Shown here: positions 33,859 through 42,598 of the stretch, in pieces | Numbering within the stretch: position 1 is the first letter of the stretch | Layout of the letters: the number at the start of each line of letters is the position of its first letter | Source: Streptomyces sp. TRM68416 | Lineage (GTDB): Bacteria; Actinomycetota; Actinomycetes; Streptomycetales; Streptomycetaceae | NCBI RefSeq assembly: GCF_014596915.1 | Contig: NZ_JACVWU010000014.1 | Coordinates: 62,001 to 126,000 of the forward strand | Length of the DNA: 64,000 bases | Direction: 5' to 3' | Position numbers and translations under genes: made by a program | The notes under the pieces: generated by a model | The model's input: only the letters and a program-made list of their open reading frames with translations | The model's database searches: none | What the model was told of the DNA's origin: nothing

Positions 33859-34857
33859 CTACTCCGTGCCGATCGCCGGCAGCCGCTCCGGCAGCCCGAG
33901 CCGCGGGAACCGGTCGTCGTGGAACGTGACGATCTCGGTGATCTCCCCGCCGGTGACGCGCAGGACGTCGACCGTCAGCGGCAGGTACGCGGACTCCCGC
34001 TCCTGCCAGAGGTAGAAGGCGACGGCGGGCTGCCGGTTGACGGAGATGGGAACCCCGCGCAGGCCCTTCATGCCCTCGAAGCCGTCCTCGACCCAGTTGC
34101 TCACGACGTTGTCACGGCCGACGTACAGGCCCGGCGTCGGCGGCATCGAGCAGCGGACGTCGTCCCGCAGCATCGCGGTGAGCGCCGGGATGTCCGTGGC
34201 CACGCTGGCGTCGGTGTAGCGGCGCACCAGCTCGCGCGTCCGGGCGTCCTCCTCGGCGCCGGTCCAGTCCTGCCGCTCGGCCGGCAGGTGCTCCCGCAGG
34301 CCGGCGCGGGCCCGCTGCAGCGCGCTGTTCACGGAGTTGACGGAATCCCCGAGGAGCTGGGCGACGTCCTTCGCCGGCCAGCCGAGCACGTCCCGCAGGA
34401 TCAGCACGGCCCGCGGGCGCGGGGCGAGATGCTGGACCGCGACCAGGTAGGCCAGTTCGATCGTCTCCCGCGCGACGGCGACGCTCTCCGGCCCGGCCGC
34501 GTCGTCCGCGGGCAGCTCGTCCAGCAGCCGGTCCGGGTAGGGCTGCAACCACGGCACCTCGCCGCCGGTCGCGGGCTCCGGGCGGCACTTGGCGAGCAGG
34601 TCCAGGCAGGCGTTGGTGGCGATCCGGTACAGCCAGGCCCGGAACGTCGACCGCCCCTCGAAGGTCTCCCGCCGCCGCCAGGCACGCAGAAACGTCTCCT
34701 GCACGGTGTCCTCGGCGTCCTCGAACGACCCGAGCAGCCGGTAGCAGTGCACGTGCAGCTCCCGCCGGTGCCGCTCCGCCAGCCCCGAGAACGTCGGCTC
34801 GTCGACCTCGCCCAGCCCGCTCACGCCCAGCTCCTCCAGCCGTGTGTCCGTACTCAT
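33859..34857 (-). CDS. ECF sigma factor with SnoaL-like C-terminal domain
   Basis: 332 residues from ATG 34857. Sigma region 2 at about 25-95 (HCYRLLGSFEDAEDTVQETFLRAWRR), region 4 at about 140-200 (APRPRAVLILRDVLGWPAKDVAQLLGDSVNSVNSALQRARAGL), then a SnoaL-like domain from about 210 (LVRRYTDASVATDIPALTAML, ITEIVTFHDDRFPRLGLPERLPAIG). This layout is that of the TIGR02960-type ECF sigma factors whose C-terminal domain, not an anti-sigma factor, controls activity. Its direct downstream neighbour is a small protein of unknown role. Confidence 0.85.
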   Translation of the reverse strand: MSTDTRLEELGVSGLGEVDEPTFSGLAERHRRELHVHCYRLLGSFEDAEDTVQETFLRAWRRRETFEGRSTFRAWLYRIATNACLDLLAKCRPEPATGGEVPWLQPYPDRLLDELPADDAAGPESVAVARETIELAYLVAVQHLAPRPRAVLILRDVLGWPAKDVAQLLGDSVNSVNSALQRARAGLREHLPAERQDWTGAEEDARTRELVRRYTDASVATDIPALTAMLRDDVRCSMPPTPGLYVGRDNVVSNWVEDGFEGMKGLRGVPISVNRQPAVAFYLWQERESAYLPLTVDVLRVTGGEITEIVTFHDDRFPRLGLPERLPAIGTE

Positions 34858-35084
34858 CCCGTCATCCTTCCGGCCCGTCGTGTCCCGTCGTAGGTGTGAC
34901 GGGCGCGGGCGCGAAAACTCATCACCGTTGATCGCGGCGGATGCGCGGGACAGGGGAAGGGGCGTGAAGCGGCCGTGGCGTGGCGCGGCCGTGAAAACCC
35001 TGTGGAAGCGGTGTCAGTGGTGCCGTTTATGCTGCTCCGAACGATCATCGAAACGATCAAGCAGGACCCAGGGGAGGGCACGGC

Positions 35085-36080
35085 ATGTTGGGCAGGTTGT
35101 TCGGCAGGGGTGGTGCGGAGAGACCGGGGGCGGATCCGCACGCCCTGCCCGTCCCGCGCAGGCGGAAGAACGGGGTGTACTCCCTGCGCGCGCTGGGGGA
35201 CGCGCGCGTGCTCGCGCTCGTCGAGGCCGCCGACGCGGGGGACTGGCAGGCGGTCAAGGCGGCACTCGCCCCCTTCGACCTCGGCCGCCAGCAGGCGGTC
35301 CTGGGGCAGCTGGCCGTGCTGGACGGTGTGGAGGAGTGGGCCGTCCGGGCCGCCGAGCAGGACAAGGGCGACAAGGACCTCCGGGCGACCGCCCTGCTGA
35401 TCTCGGGTGCGCGCCATGTCAGCTGGGGCTGGGAGGCGCGCACGTCCGCGCGTGCCGTGGACGTCAGCCGCGAGCAGTGGCAGACCTTCTACGAGCGGCT
35501 GCGCATCGCCGAGGAGCACCTGCTCGAAGCCGCCGAGCTGCGGCCCGACTGGATCACGCCCTGGCGCCATCTGCTCACCTCGGGACGCGGCATGTCCGTC
35601 GATGACAGCGTCCAGGAGGCCCGGCTCGCGGCCGGTCTGCGCCGTGATCCGCTGAACCTGGACATCCACCTGGAGTGGGTGGCGCACCTCCAGCCCCGCT
35701 GGGGCGGAGAACCGGGCCAGGCCCTGGAGTTCGCCCAGAAGGCCTTCGCCGCCGCGCCCGACGGGCACCGGCTCGGCTGTGTCGTCGCCATGGCGCGCAT
35801 CGAGGAGTGGGTGGAGTCCGATGACAGCGACTGCCTGCAGCAGCCGCGGATCCGGGCCGAGTTGAGGGAGGCCGCGGAGCGCAGCATCCTGCACCACGCG
35901 TACGAGCGCCGCCTGGGCTGGCAGGGCGACTACAACATCTTCGCCATGGCCCTCTCGCTGGCGGGCAGCAGCACGGCCTCCAATGTCTTCCGCGAGCTGG
36001 AGGGTGTGATCACCGACTGGCCGTGGACCTTCATGGCGAATCCGCAGACAGCGTACGCGCGCTTCCGCAAGGCCTTCTGA
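35085..36080 (+). CDS. TPR-like alpha-solenoid protein
   Basis: 331 residues from ATG 35085 with GGGGAGGG just upstream. The N-terminus is basic and Gly-rich (MLGRLFGRGGAERPGADPHALPVPRR), the rest helical with solenoid features: DAGDWQAVKAALAPFDLGRQQAVLGQLAVLDG, FYERLRIAEEHLLEAAELRPDWITPW, AAGLRRDPLNLDIHLEWVAHLQ. Cysteine pair CLQQPR and later residues are unremarkable. It precedes the Hsp90-family gene on the same strand, separated by 134 bases with a 15-bp tandem repeat. It may take part in the same chaperone system, but that is only context. Confidence 0.65.
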   Translation: MLGRLFGRGGAERPGADPHALPVPRRRKNGVYSLRALGDARVLALVEAADAGDWQAVKAALAPFDLGRQQAVLGQLAVLDGVEEWAVRAAEQDKGDKDLRATALLISGARHVSWGWEARTSARAVDVSREQWQTFYERLRIAEEHLLEAAELRPDWITPWRHLLTSGRGMSVDDSVQEARLAAGLRRDPLNLDIHLEWVAHLQPRWGGEPGQALEFAQKAFAAAPDGHRLGCVVAMARIEEWVESDDSDCLQQPRIRAELREAAERSILHHAYERRLGWQGDYNIFAMALSLAGSSTASNVFRELEGVITDWPWTFMANPQTAYARFRKAF

Positions 36081-36090
36081 GCCCCCGCCG

Positions 36091-36150
36091 GCACCGCCGT
36101 CGCCCGCACCGCCGTCGCCCGCACCGCCTTCGCCCGCACCGCCGTCGCCC
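36091..36150. repeat. Four tandem 15-bp units before the Hsp90-like gene
   Basis: GCACCGCCGTCGCCC at 36091-36105, 36106-36120, 36121-36135 (one base different, CTT for CGT) and 36136-36150. It begins 11 bases after the previous stop and ends 64 bases before the Hsp90-like start. Confidence 0.85.
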
Positions 36151-36214
36151 GCCTCCGGCCGGCCCCTGCGGACCACCGCCGACCACCGCCGTTCCCTTCA
36201 CCCCGGACTGACCC

Positions 36215-38053
36215 ATGCCCCTGCGTGACACCTCCGCCCACCACACCTCCGCCGACCGCACCTTCCAGGTCGACCTGCGCGGCCTGGTGGACCTCCTCTC
36301 CCACCACCTCTACTCCAGCCCCCGCGTCTACCTGCGCGAACTGATGCAGAACGCGGTGGACGCGCTCACCGCCCGGCACGCCCTCGAACCGGCCGCCTCC
36401 CTGGGCATCCGCCTCTACGCCGACGGCACGGTCGTACGCGTCGAGGACGACGGCGTCGGTCTCACCGAGGCCGACGTGCACACCTTCCTCGCCACGATCG
36501 GCCGCAGCAGCAAGCGCACCGAGCACATAGCCGAGCAGCGCGCCGACTTCATCGGCCAGTTCGGCATCGGCCTGCTCTCCTGCTTCCTGGTCGCCGACGA
36601 GATCCACGTCCTCAGCCGCTCCGCCCGTACCCCCGACGCCCCGGCCGTGGAGTGGCGTGGCCGCGGCGACGGCAGCTACACCGTCCGCACCCTGCCCGCC
36701 TCCGCCCGCCCCCGGCCCGGCACCACCGTCACGCTCACCCCGCGCGCCGACGCGGGCGAGTGGACCCGCCCGGCCCAGGTGCACGCGCTGGCCCGGCACT
36801 TCGGCTCCCTGCTGCGCCACCCGGTGACCTTCGACGACGGCAGCGGCGGCCCGGGCGTGCCCGTGAACCCCGACCCCGCGCCCTGGGCGCTCACCCACCC
36901 CACCCCGGGCGCCCGGTCGCGTGCGCTGGCCGCGTACGGCGAGGAGGTCTTCGGGTTCAAGCCGCTGGACACCATCGAGCTGGACCTGCCGGCCGTGGGC
37001 CTGAAGGGCATCGCCTGCGTGCTACCGGAGGCGGTGCCGGCCGGCCGCCGCCACGGCCACCGCGTGCACGTCAAGGGCATGCTGCTGTCCGAGCAGGCCG
37101 AGGAGATCCTGCCCGACTGGGCGTTCTTCGTCCGCTGCGTCGTCGACGCCGAGAGCCTGCGCCCGACGGCCTCCCGAGAGTCCCTCTACGAGGACGACAC
37201 CCTCGCCGCCGTCCGCGACGCCCTCGCCGACCGGCTGCGCGCGTGGATCGCCCGCGCCGCCGCCAGCGACCCCGAGCTGCTCCACCGCTTCCTCCAGGCC
37301 CACCACCTGGCCGTGAAGTCGCTCGCCGTGCACGACGACGAGATCCTGCGGATGCTGCTGCCCTGGCTGCCGTTCGAGACCACCGACGGGCACTGCACCC
37401 TCGACGAGTTCGCGCGCACCCACCGCACCGTGCTGGTGACGTCCAGCGTGGAGGAGTTCCGGCAGGTCGCCGCGATCGCCTCGGCCGCCGGACTCGGCGT
37501 CGTCAACGGCGGCTACACCTACGACCGCGAACTGGTCCACCGGCTCCCCGAGATCAGGCCCGAGGTCACCGTCGCCGACCTCGACCCGGCGACCCTCACC
37601 GCCCACCTCGACCCCGTCGACCGGGAGACGGAACTCGCCGCCGCGGCCTACCTCGCCCAGGCCCGTGACGCCCTCGCCGTCTTCGACTGCGATGTCGCGC
37701 TGCGCACCTTCCAGCCCGCCTCGGCGCCGGCCCTGCTGGTCGACAGCCGCGAGGCCCGGCACGAGCGCACCCGCTCCCAACTGGCCCGGGAACAGGACGG
37801 CGGGCTGTGGGGCGACATCCTGGGCGCCCTGCGCCAGGAGGCACCGCGCGCCCAGCTGATCCTCAACCAGCTCAACCCCCTGGTGCGCACCGCCGTAGCC
37901 ATCGACGAACCCGAGCTGGCCCGCACCAGCGCCGAAGCCCTCTACGGGCAGGCCGCGATGCTGTCCCGGCGTCCGCTCCGGCCCGCCGAATCCAGCCTCA
38001 TCAACCGCTCCTTCCTCGACCTCCTCGCCCACGCCCTCCGCAAGGACAGCTGA
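36215..38053 (+). CDS. Hsp90-family chaperone (HtpG-like)
   Basis: 612 residues from ATG 36215. GHKL ATPase domain: YSSPRVYLRELMQNAVDALTAR with the conserved Glu and Asn, VRVEDDGVGLTEADVHTFLATIGRSSK, and FIGQFGIGLLSCFLVAD (equal to the GQFGVGFYS loop). Middle domain with WAFFVRCVVDAESLRPTASRESLYED, where SRE is the catalytic-arginine motif. Size is close to E. coli HtpG (624), so the chain is complete, but the sequence is clearly divergent. There is no MEEVD-like C-terminus (it ends RKDS). The stop is two bases before the TPR gene start, so the two are coupled; a TPR partner is what cytosolic Hsp90 has in eukaryotes. Confidence 0.88.
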   Translation: MPLRDTSAHHTSADRTFQVDLRGLVDLLSHHLYSSPRVYLRELMQNAVDALTARHALEPAASLGIRLYADGTVVRVEDDGVGLTEADVHTFLATIGRSSKRTEHIAEQRADFIGQFGIGLLSCFLVADEIHVLSRSARTPDAPAVEWRGRGDGSYTVRTLPASARPRPGTTVTLTPRADAGEWTRPAQVHALARHFGSLLRHPVTFDDGSGGPGVPVNPDPAPWALTHPTPGARSRALAAYGEEVFGFKPLDTIELDLPAVGLKGIACVLPEAVPAGRRHGHRVHVKGMLLSEQAEEILPDWAFFVRCVVDAESLRPTASRESLYEDDTLAAVRDALADRLRAWIARAAASDPELLHRFLQAHHLAVKSLAVHDDEILRMLLPWLPFETTDGHCTLDEFARTHRTVLVTSSVEEFRQVAAIASAAGLGVVNGGYTYDRELVHRLPEIRPEVTVADLDPATLTAHLDPVDRETELAAAAYLAQARDALAVFDCDVALRTFQPASAPALLVDSREARHERTRSQLAREQDGGLWGDILGALRQEAPRAQLILNQLNPLVRTAVAIDEPELARTSAEALYGQAAMLSRRPLRPAESSLINRSFLDLLAHALRKDS

Positions 38054-38055
38054 CG

Positions 38056-40992
38056 ATGCCGACGACCGCACCCCAGAACACCGACGAGCTGTACCAGGCG
38101 CTGCAGGACAACGACCGGCGCCCCTACGGCCGTACCCGCACCGTCACCGCCGAGGAACTCGTCGACGCCGCCGAGCAGTTCGGCGAGCCCGCCCCGCTGA
38201 TCCACGCCCTCCTCGAACTCCAGGAGGCGTACACCTACGGCTCCGAGCCCCGGAAGTCGCCCGTCGTCTTCGCCCGCCTGCTCACCCTCTTCGACGAGCA
38301 GCCCGACGCCTTCGACGAGCGCCTGAGCCACATGGTGTTCTGGCGGTTCAAGTGGGTGTCCCACGCCCTGCGCCAACTGCCCGAGATACCGCTGGCCAGC
38401 CTGCGCCAGTGGCTCACCGAGATGCGCGACCGGTACGAGAAGGCCGGTCACGGCCTCCAGCCCTACTACGGGCAGGCCTACCAGCTCGCCGCCCACGTCG
38501 GCGAGGACACCGCCCTCGCCTACGAGCTGTGGGCGGGCCGCACCCGCACCCGGTTCAGCGACTGCGAGGCCTGCGAGACCTGCGAGCGCGCCCTGTACCA
38601 CCTCGCCGCGGGCGACGACGAACGGGCGCTGAGGGCCTGGGAGCCGGTGCTGGGCGGCAAGGAGTCCTGTCAGGAGGAGCCGTCCCGTTCCATCTCGCAC
38701 GCCCTGCTGCCACTGCTGCGCACCGGCCGCACCGACCGGGCCCGCGAACTGCACCTGGCCGGCTACCGCGGCTGCCGCCGCAACCCCTCGATGTCCCAGG
38801 AGGTCGGCCGGCACCTGGAGTTCTGCGCGCTGACCGGCAACGAGGCGCGCGGCCTGGAACTGCTCGCCGAGAACCGGATCCTGTTCGACGAGGTCGACTC
38901 GCCGCTGGACCAGCTCGGCTTCCTCACCGGTGTGGAGGTCCTCCTCCAGCGCGTCGAACTCCTCGGCCACGGCGAACTGCCCGCCACCGGATACGCGGGC
39001 CGCGGCTGGACGGTGTCCGCACTGCGCGCCGAGGTGCGGGGCCGCGCCGACGACCTCGCCGCCCGCTTCGACGCCCGCAACGGAACCACCGCCCACAGCG
39101 ACCGCCGCAGGGCCCGTCTGGAGCGTGCCCCGCTCCTGGACGCGCTGGAACTGACCCTGCGCGTCCGCAGCCTCGACGACATGGCTCCGGCCGCTCCGGT
39201 CGCCGCGCCGCCCGCCGCCCGTACGGCCGCCGCCGTCCCCGACGCGCTGCCCGAACTGATCCTCCGGGCACGGACCTTGGACGACGAGGGCCACCCTGAC
39301 GCGCGCGCCTGCTGGGACCGACTGCGCACGCGCGTCGCCGCCCGCGACTACGCCCACCCCGACGACCCGGCCGTCGGTCCGCTCGACCGACTGCGCGCGG
39401 ACCTGCTGGCCGAAGAGGCGAGCCGGATGGTGGACAGGAACGAGTTCGCCGACGCCGCCGACCTGTTCGAGGAGGCCGCGGCCCTCTACGACGACGCCGG
39501 CACCCCCGGCCACGCGACGCTCGCCCGCGTCAGCGCCCTGCTCGCCACCGCCGAGTTCACGGTCCGGGACGCCGAGGGCGACGCGGCCGAGGCCGCGTTC
39601 ACCACCGCCCACGCCTCCATGGTCCGCCTGCACGAGGAGACCCCCGGACTCGCTCCGCACCACGAGGCCCGGCTGCTGAGGAGGCGGGTGACCGCGCTCG
39701 CGCTGCGCGCGCAGGGCACGCGGGACGAGGGCCATGTCGCCGCAGTCTTCGCCGAGATCGACCTGCTGCACGAGTTCGCCACCCGGCACGACGTCGTCGC
39801 GCAGATCTCCGGCGCCCTGCTGCTGCGGGCCAGCACCCACGCCATCTCCGGCGACCTGCCCGCCGCGGTCGCCGAGATCGGTGCCCTCCTGGACCGGCTG
39901 AAGGCGCACGGCCCCGCCTGGCACCTGCCCCACACGCTCGGGCTGCGCGGCCGGTTCCAGCTCGGCCTGCGGGACGCGCAGGCCGCCCACGCGGACCTGA
40001 CCGAAGGCCTGCGCCTGGCCGCCGACTGGCCGGCCGACACCATCGACACCGCCCGCCTGTACGGCGATCTGGCCGAGGCCGCCCTGCAGTTGGGCCGCCC
40101 CGACGAGGCCCTGCGGCACCTGACGCGCTCCGCGGAGCTGGAGCTTCGCCACGGCAGCCGTGTCGACGCGTTCTGCGCCTACAGCAACGCGGCCCAGCTC
40201 GGCCTCGACCTGGGCCGCACCGAGGACTGCATCGCCCTGCTCGACTCCCTGCTGACCGAACCGGACGTCGCCTCGGGGGAACTGGACGACCGGCTCACCG
40301 CTCAACTGCGCCTGACCCGGGCCCGCGCGCTGTACGCGGGGGAGGACCTCAAGGCCGCCACGACGGAGTTCGTCGCCCTCGCCGCCGAGTCGGCAGGCTG
40401 GGACGACGACCCGGGCAGCCACGCCATGATCGCCGCGGAGACGGCCGTACTCCTCGGCGAGTCCGGCGAGTTCGGCCGGGCCCGCGAGGCGGCGGACCAG
40501 GCCCTCGCCGCCCACGCCCGGGACCCGCGCTACGAGCAGCTCAGCAACTGCCTGCGCGAACTCGGCCGCCTCCAGGCCCAGCAGCAGGGCTCCGACGGCC
40601 TGTCCGACGCGCTCGCCTTCCTCGCCGACGCCGGGCGGATCGCCGACGCGGCCCGCGCCGCCGGATACGAGGCCCGCGGCCGTGCCCTGGACCCCGCACT
40701 GGCCTACGAGTACGGACGCGTCAACGCCTACGCAGGCCAGTACGAGGACTCCCTGGTCGCCCTGGACCGGGCCCTCACCCTCCTCGGCGGGCCGGGCGGG
40801 GACCGCGACCACGCCGGGGAGTGGGCTGAGTGCGTCCGCCTCGCGGGTGCCGTCGAGGGCATCTACCTGGAGCGCCCCGCCCCCGCCCTCACCCGCGTCG
40901 ACGCGGCGATCACGCGGCTGACCGCCTTGGGGCACACCGCGGAGACCGAGTCGCTGAGGTCCCTGGCGACCCGGCTGCGCGACGAGGAGTGA
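38056..40992 (+). CDS. Large TPR protein coupled to the Hsp90-like gene
   Basis: 978 residues from ATG 38056. The whole chain is helical repeat sequence of the TPR kind, for example EEAAALYDDAGTPGHATLARVSALL, LYGDLAEAALQLGRPDEALRHLTRSAEL and AQLGLDLGRTEDCIALLDSLL. The N-terminal third has a different solenoid with paired cysteines (FSDCEACETCERALYHL, then KESCQEEP). A Pro/Ala-rich linker sits near residue 375. No enzyme motif. Starting two bases after the Hsp90-like stop, it is most likely a cofactor or client adaptor of that chaperone. Confidence 0.8.
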   Translation: MPTTAPQNTDELYQALQDNDRRPYGRTRTVTAEELVDAAEQFGEPAPLIHALLELQEAYTYGSEPRKSPVVFARLLTLFDEQPDAFDERLSHMVFWRFKWVSHALRQLPEIPLASLRQWLTEMRDRYEKAGHGLQPYYGQAYQLAAHVGEDTALAYELWAGRTRTRFSDCEACETCERALYHLAAGDDERALRAWEPVLGGKESCQEEPSRSISHALLPLLRTGRTDRARELHLAGYRGCRRNPSMSQEVGRHLEFCALTGNEARGLELLAENRILFDEVDSPLDQLGFLTGVEVLLQRVELLGHGELPATGYAGRGWTVSALRAEVRGRADDLAARFDARNGTTAHSDRRRARLERAPLLDALELTLRVRSLDDMAPAAPVAAPPAARTAAAVPDALPELILRARTLDDEGHPDARACWDRLRTRVAARDYAHPDDPAVGPLDRLRADLLAEEASRMVDRNEFADAADLFEEAAALYDDAGTPGHATLARVSALLATAEFTVRDAEGDAAEAAFTTAHASMVRLHEETPGLAPHHEARLLRRRVTALALRAQGTRDEGHVAAVFAEIDLLHEFATRHDVVAQISGALLLRASTHAISGDLPAAVAEIGALLDRLKAHGPAWHLPHTLGLRGRFQLGLRDAQAAHADLTEGLRLAADWPADTIDTARLYGDLAEAALQLGRPDEALRHLTRSAELELRHGSRVDAFCAYSNAAQLGLDLGRTEDCIALLDSLLTEPDVASGELDDRLTAQLRLTRARALYAGEDLKAATTEFVALAAESAGWDDDPGSHAMIAAETAVLLGESGEFGRAREAADQALAAHARDPRYEQLSNCLRELGRLQAQQQGSDGLSDALAFLADAGRIADAARAAGYEARGRALDPALAYEYGRVNAYAGQYEDSLVALDRALTLLGGPGGDRDHAGEWAECVRLAGAVEGIYLERPAPALTRVDAAITRLTALGHTAETESLRSLATRLRDEE

Positions 40993-41153
40993 CGCGCAGG
41001 CCGGGGACGGGTACGGGCCACCGCGTCGGAGATGGGTGGCTCGGCCACGGTCGTGTTCGTGGCCTGCGCTGTCCCCGCACCGGCGCCCGGCCCGGGTGAG
41101 GGCGAACGCCGCCGACGTGTGGACGGCGGATGGTGATCGCTGTCGTCGTCCGG

Positions 41154-41714
41154 TCAGCGGCCCGTGCGCACGGGCGCGCCCAGCAGCCCCACCACCAGGG
41201 CCTCGGACGCGGGGGCCAGCAGCAGCGGGGCGTCCCGGGTCTGCTCCAGGCCGGTGACCAGGGCGAGGCAGATGTCGGCCGCCTCGGCGGGCTCGACCCC
41301 GTGCGCGCCGGCCGCGGCGAACAGGCTGGTGAGCACGGCGCGCAGCTCGGCGGTGAAGTCGGCGCAGATGTCGCCGAAGGCACGGGCCCTGCCGTCCAGC
41401 AGTTCGGCGGTGTGGGGAGAGGCGGCCTTGAGGCGCAGGACGAGGTCGAGCCTGGCGGCCAGGACACCCCGTACGCGATCGGGGTAGGGGGCGTCCTCGG
41501 CCGCCGCCCGCCGGGCCCGGTCGAGCGCGCGGTCGTGCAGCCGGGCGGCGAGGCGGCGGAAGGCGTCGTCCTTGTTGCGGACGTACTGGTAGACCGCTGA
41601 CCGGGACACGCCCATGGTGGCGGCGATGTCGTCCATCGTCGTGCGCCGTACGCCGTGCCGGGTGAGGCAGTCGTAGGCGGCGTCGAGGACCTCGTCGAGC
41701 CGGTCGGTGGGCAT
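41154..41714 (-). CDS. TetR-family regulator
   Basis: 186 residues from ATG 41714, three bases after the DJ-1-like stop, so the two share a transcript. HTH: DRLDEVLDAAYDCLTRHGVRRTTMDDIAATMGVSRSAVYQYVRNKDDAFRRL. The remainder is the usual helical ligand domain. Ligand unknown; being downstream of the DJ-1-like gene it may regulate that small operon. Confidence 0.85.
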   Translation of the reverse strand: MPTDRLDEVLDAAYDCLTRHGVRRTTMDDIAATMGVSRSAVYQYVRNKDDAFRRLAARLHDRALDRARRAAAEDAPYPDRVRGVLAARLDLVLRLKAASPHTAELLDGRARAFGDICADFTAELRAVLTSLFAAAGAHGVEPAEAADICLALVTGLEQTRDAPLLLAPASEALVVGLLGAPVRTGR

Positions 41715-41717
41715 CGT

Positions 41718-42413
41718 TCAGGCCAGCTTGGTGAGCAGCTCGGCCGCGAGCGGGCCGGAGGAGGCGGGGTTCTGGCCGGTGACGAGGTTGCGGTCGACGA
41801 CCACGTTCGGCGCCCACGGCTCGCCGACCCGGACGTCGACGCCGGCCTCGGTCAGACGGGTCTCCAGGAGCCACTTGGCCTTGTCGGCGAAACCGGCCTG
41901 CGTCTCCTCCGCGTTGGTGAAGGCGGCCACCCGGTACCCAGCGAAGGCGTTGGAGCCGTCGCTCGCCTCGGCGGCGAGCAGCGCGGCCGGGGCGTGGCAG
42001 ACCACACCGAGCGGCTTGCCCGAGGCGAGGGTGTCGACGAGGAGCCGGCCGGAGGTGGCGTTGACGGCGAGGTCCTCCATGGGGCCGTGGCCGCCGGGGT
42101 AGAAGACGGCGGCGTAGGCGTCGAGGTCGACGTCCTCCAGTCGGATCGGGTGGTTGAGCTCGTCCATCGAGGCGAGGGCGGCGGCGATCCGGTCGGCGCC
42201 CTCCTGGCCGCCGTTGGCCTCGGGGGCGAGGCTGCCCTTGTCGACGGTGGGGACGACACCGCCCGGGGTGGCGACGACGACTTCGTGACCGGCGGCCTTG
42301 AAGGCCTCGTACGGGGCGACGGCCTCCTCGGCCCAGAAGCCGGTGGGGTGCTTGGTGCCGTCGGCCAGCGTCCAGTGGTCGACGCCGGTCATCACGAAGA
42401 GGATCTTGGACAT
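41718..42413 (-). CDS. DJ-1/PfpI-family protein (Hsp31-like glyoxalase III or chaperone type)
   Basis: 231 residues from ATG 42413. Type 1 glutamine amidotransferase-like fold of the DJ-1/PfpI group: KILFVMTGVDHWTLADGTKHPTGFWAEEAVAPYEAF, VVVATPGGVVP, AAVFYPGGHGPMED, and the nucleophile elbow GVVCHAPAALLAAE with the conserved Cys. The early TGFWAEE glutamate completes the usual site. Proteins of this subtype (Hsp31/HchA, yeast relatives) detoxify methylglyoxal or protect proteins. The gene is divergent from a LysR gene with clustered ATTGG sites between them. Confidence 0.85.
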   Translation of the reverse strand: MSKILFVMTGVDHWTLADGTKHPTGFWAEEAVAPYEAFKAAGHEVVVATPGGVVPTVDKGSLAPEANGGQEGADRIAAALASMDELNHPIRLEDVDLDAYAAVFYPGGHGPMEDLAVNATSGRLLVDTLASGKPLGVVCHAPAALLAAEASDGSNAFAGYRVAAFTNAEETQAGFADKAKWLLETRLTEAGVDVRVGEPWAPNVVVDRNLVTGQNPASSGPLAAELLTKLA

Positions 42414-42527
42414 GGGGTGCTTCCTTCCGGGGGAGCGGAGTGCAGTGGCTGGGCAGGGCGGGTGCGCTGACGTTCTGGATGCAGATCGTCACTGCGGTGA
42501 ACGTTTTCGACGGTAGGGCCTCGACCC

Positions 42528-42569
42528 ATTGGTTTCCAATGAGGACCCCAATGCCTGACATTGGAAACC
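42528..42569. promoter_or_regulatory. Clustered ATTGG/CCAAT sites, probable LysR operator
   Basis: ATTGGTTTCCAAT (42528-42540) is a palindrome; CCAAT-N7-ATTGG (42548-42564) is a second one; and GGTTTCCAAT (42531-42540) pairs exactly with ATTGGAAACC (42560-42569). All lie between the divergent DJ-1-like gene and lysR, as LysR binding sites do. TAGATT at 42587-42592, seven bases before the GTG, may be the -10 of a leaderless lysR transcript. Confidence 0.7.
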
Positions 42570-42598
42570 CTATGGCTGCAGGGCGCTAGATTCCCTGT

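Noticed and set aside
37942-42561. A 1539-codon open frame on the minus strand
   Set aside because: It is the antisense shadow of the TPR protein gene running into the DJ-1 region; composition is Gly/Gln/Ala-rich noise, while the plus-strand frame has regular TPR sequence.
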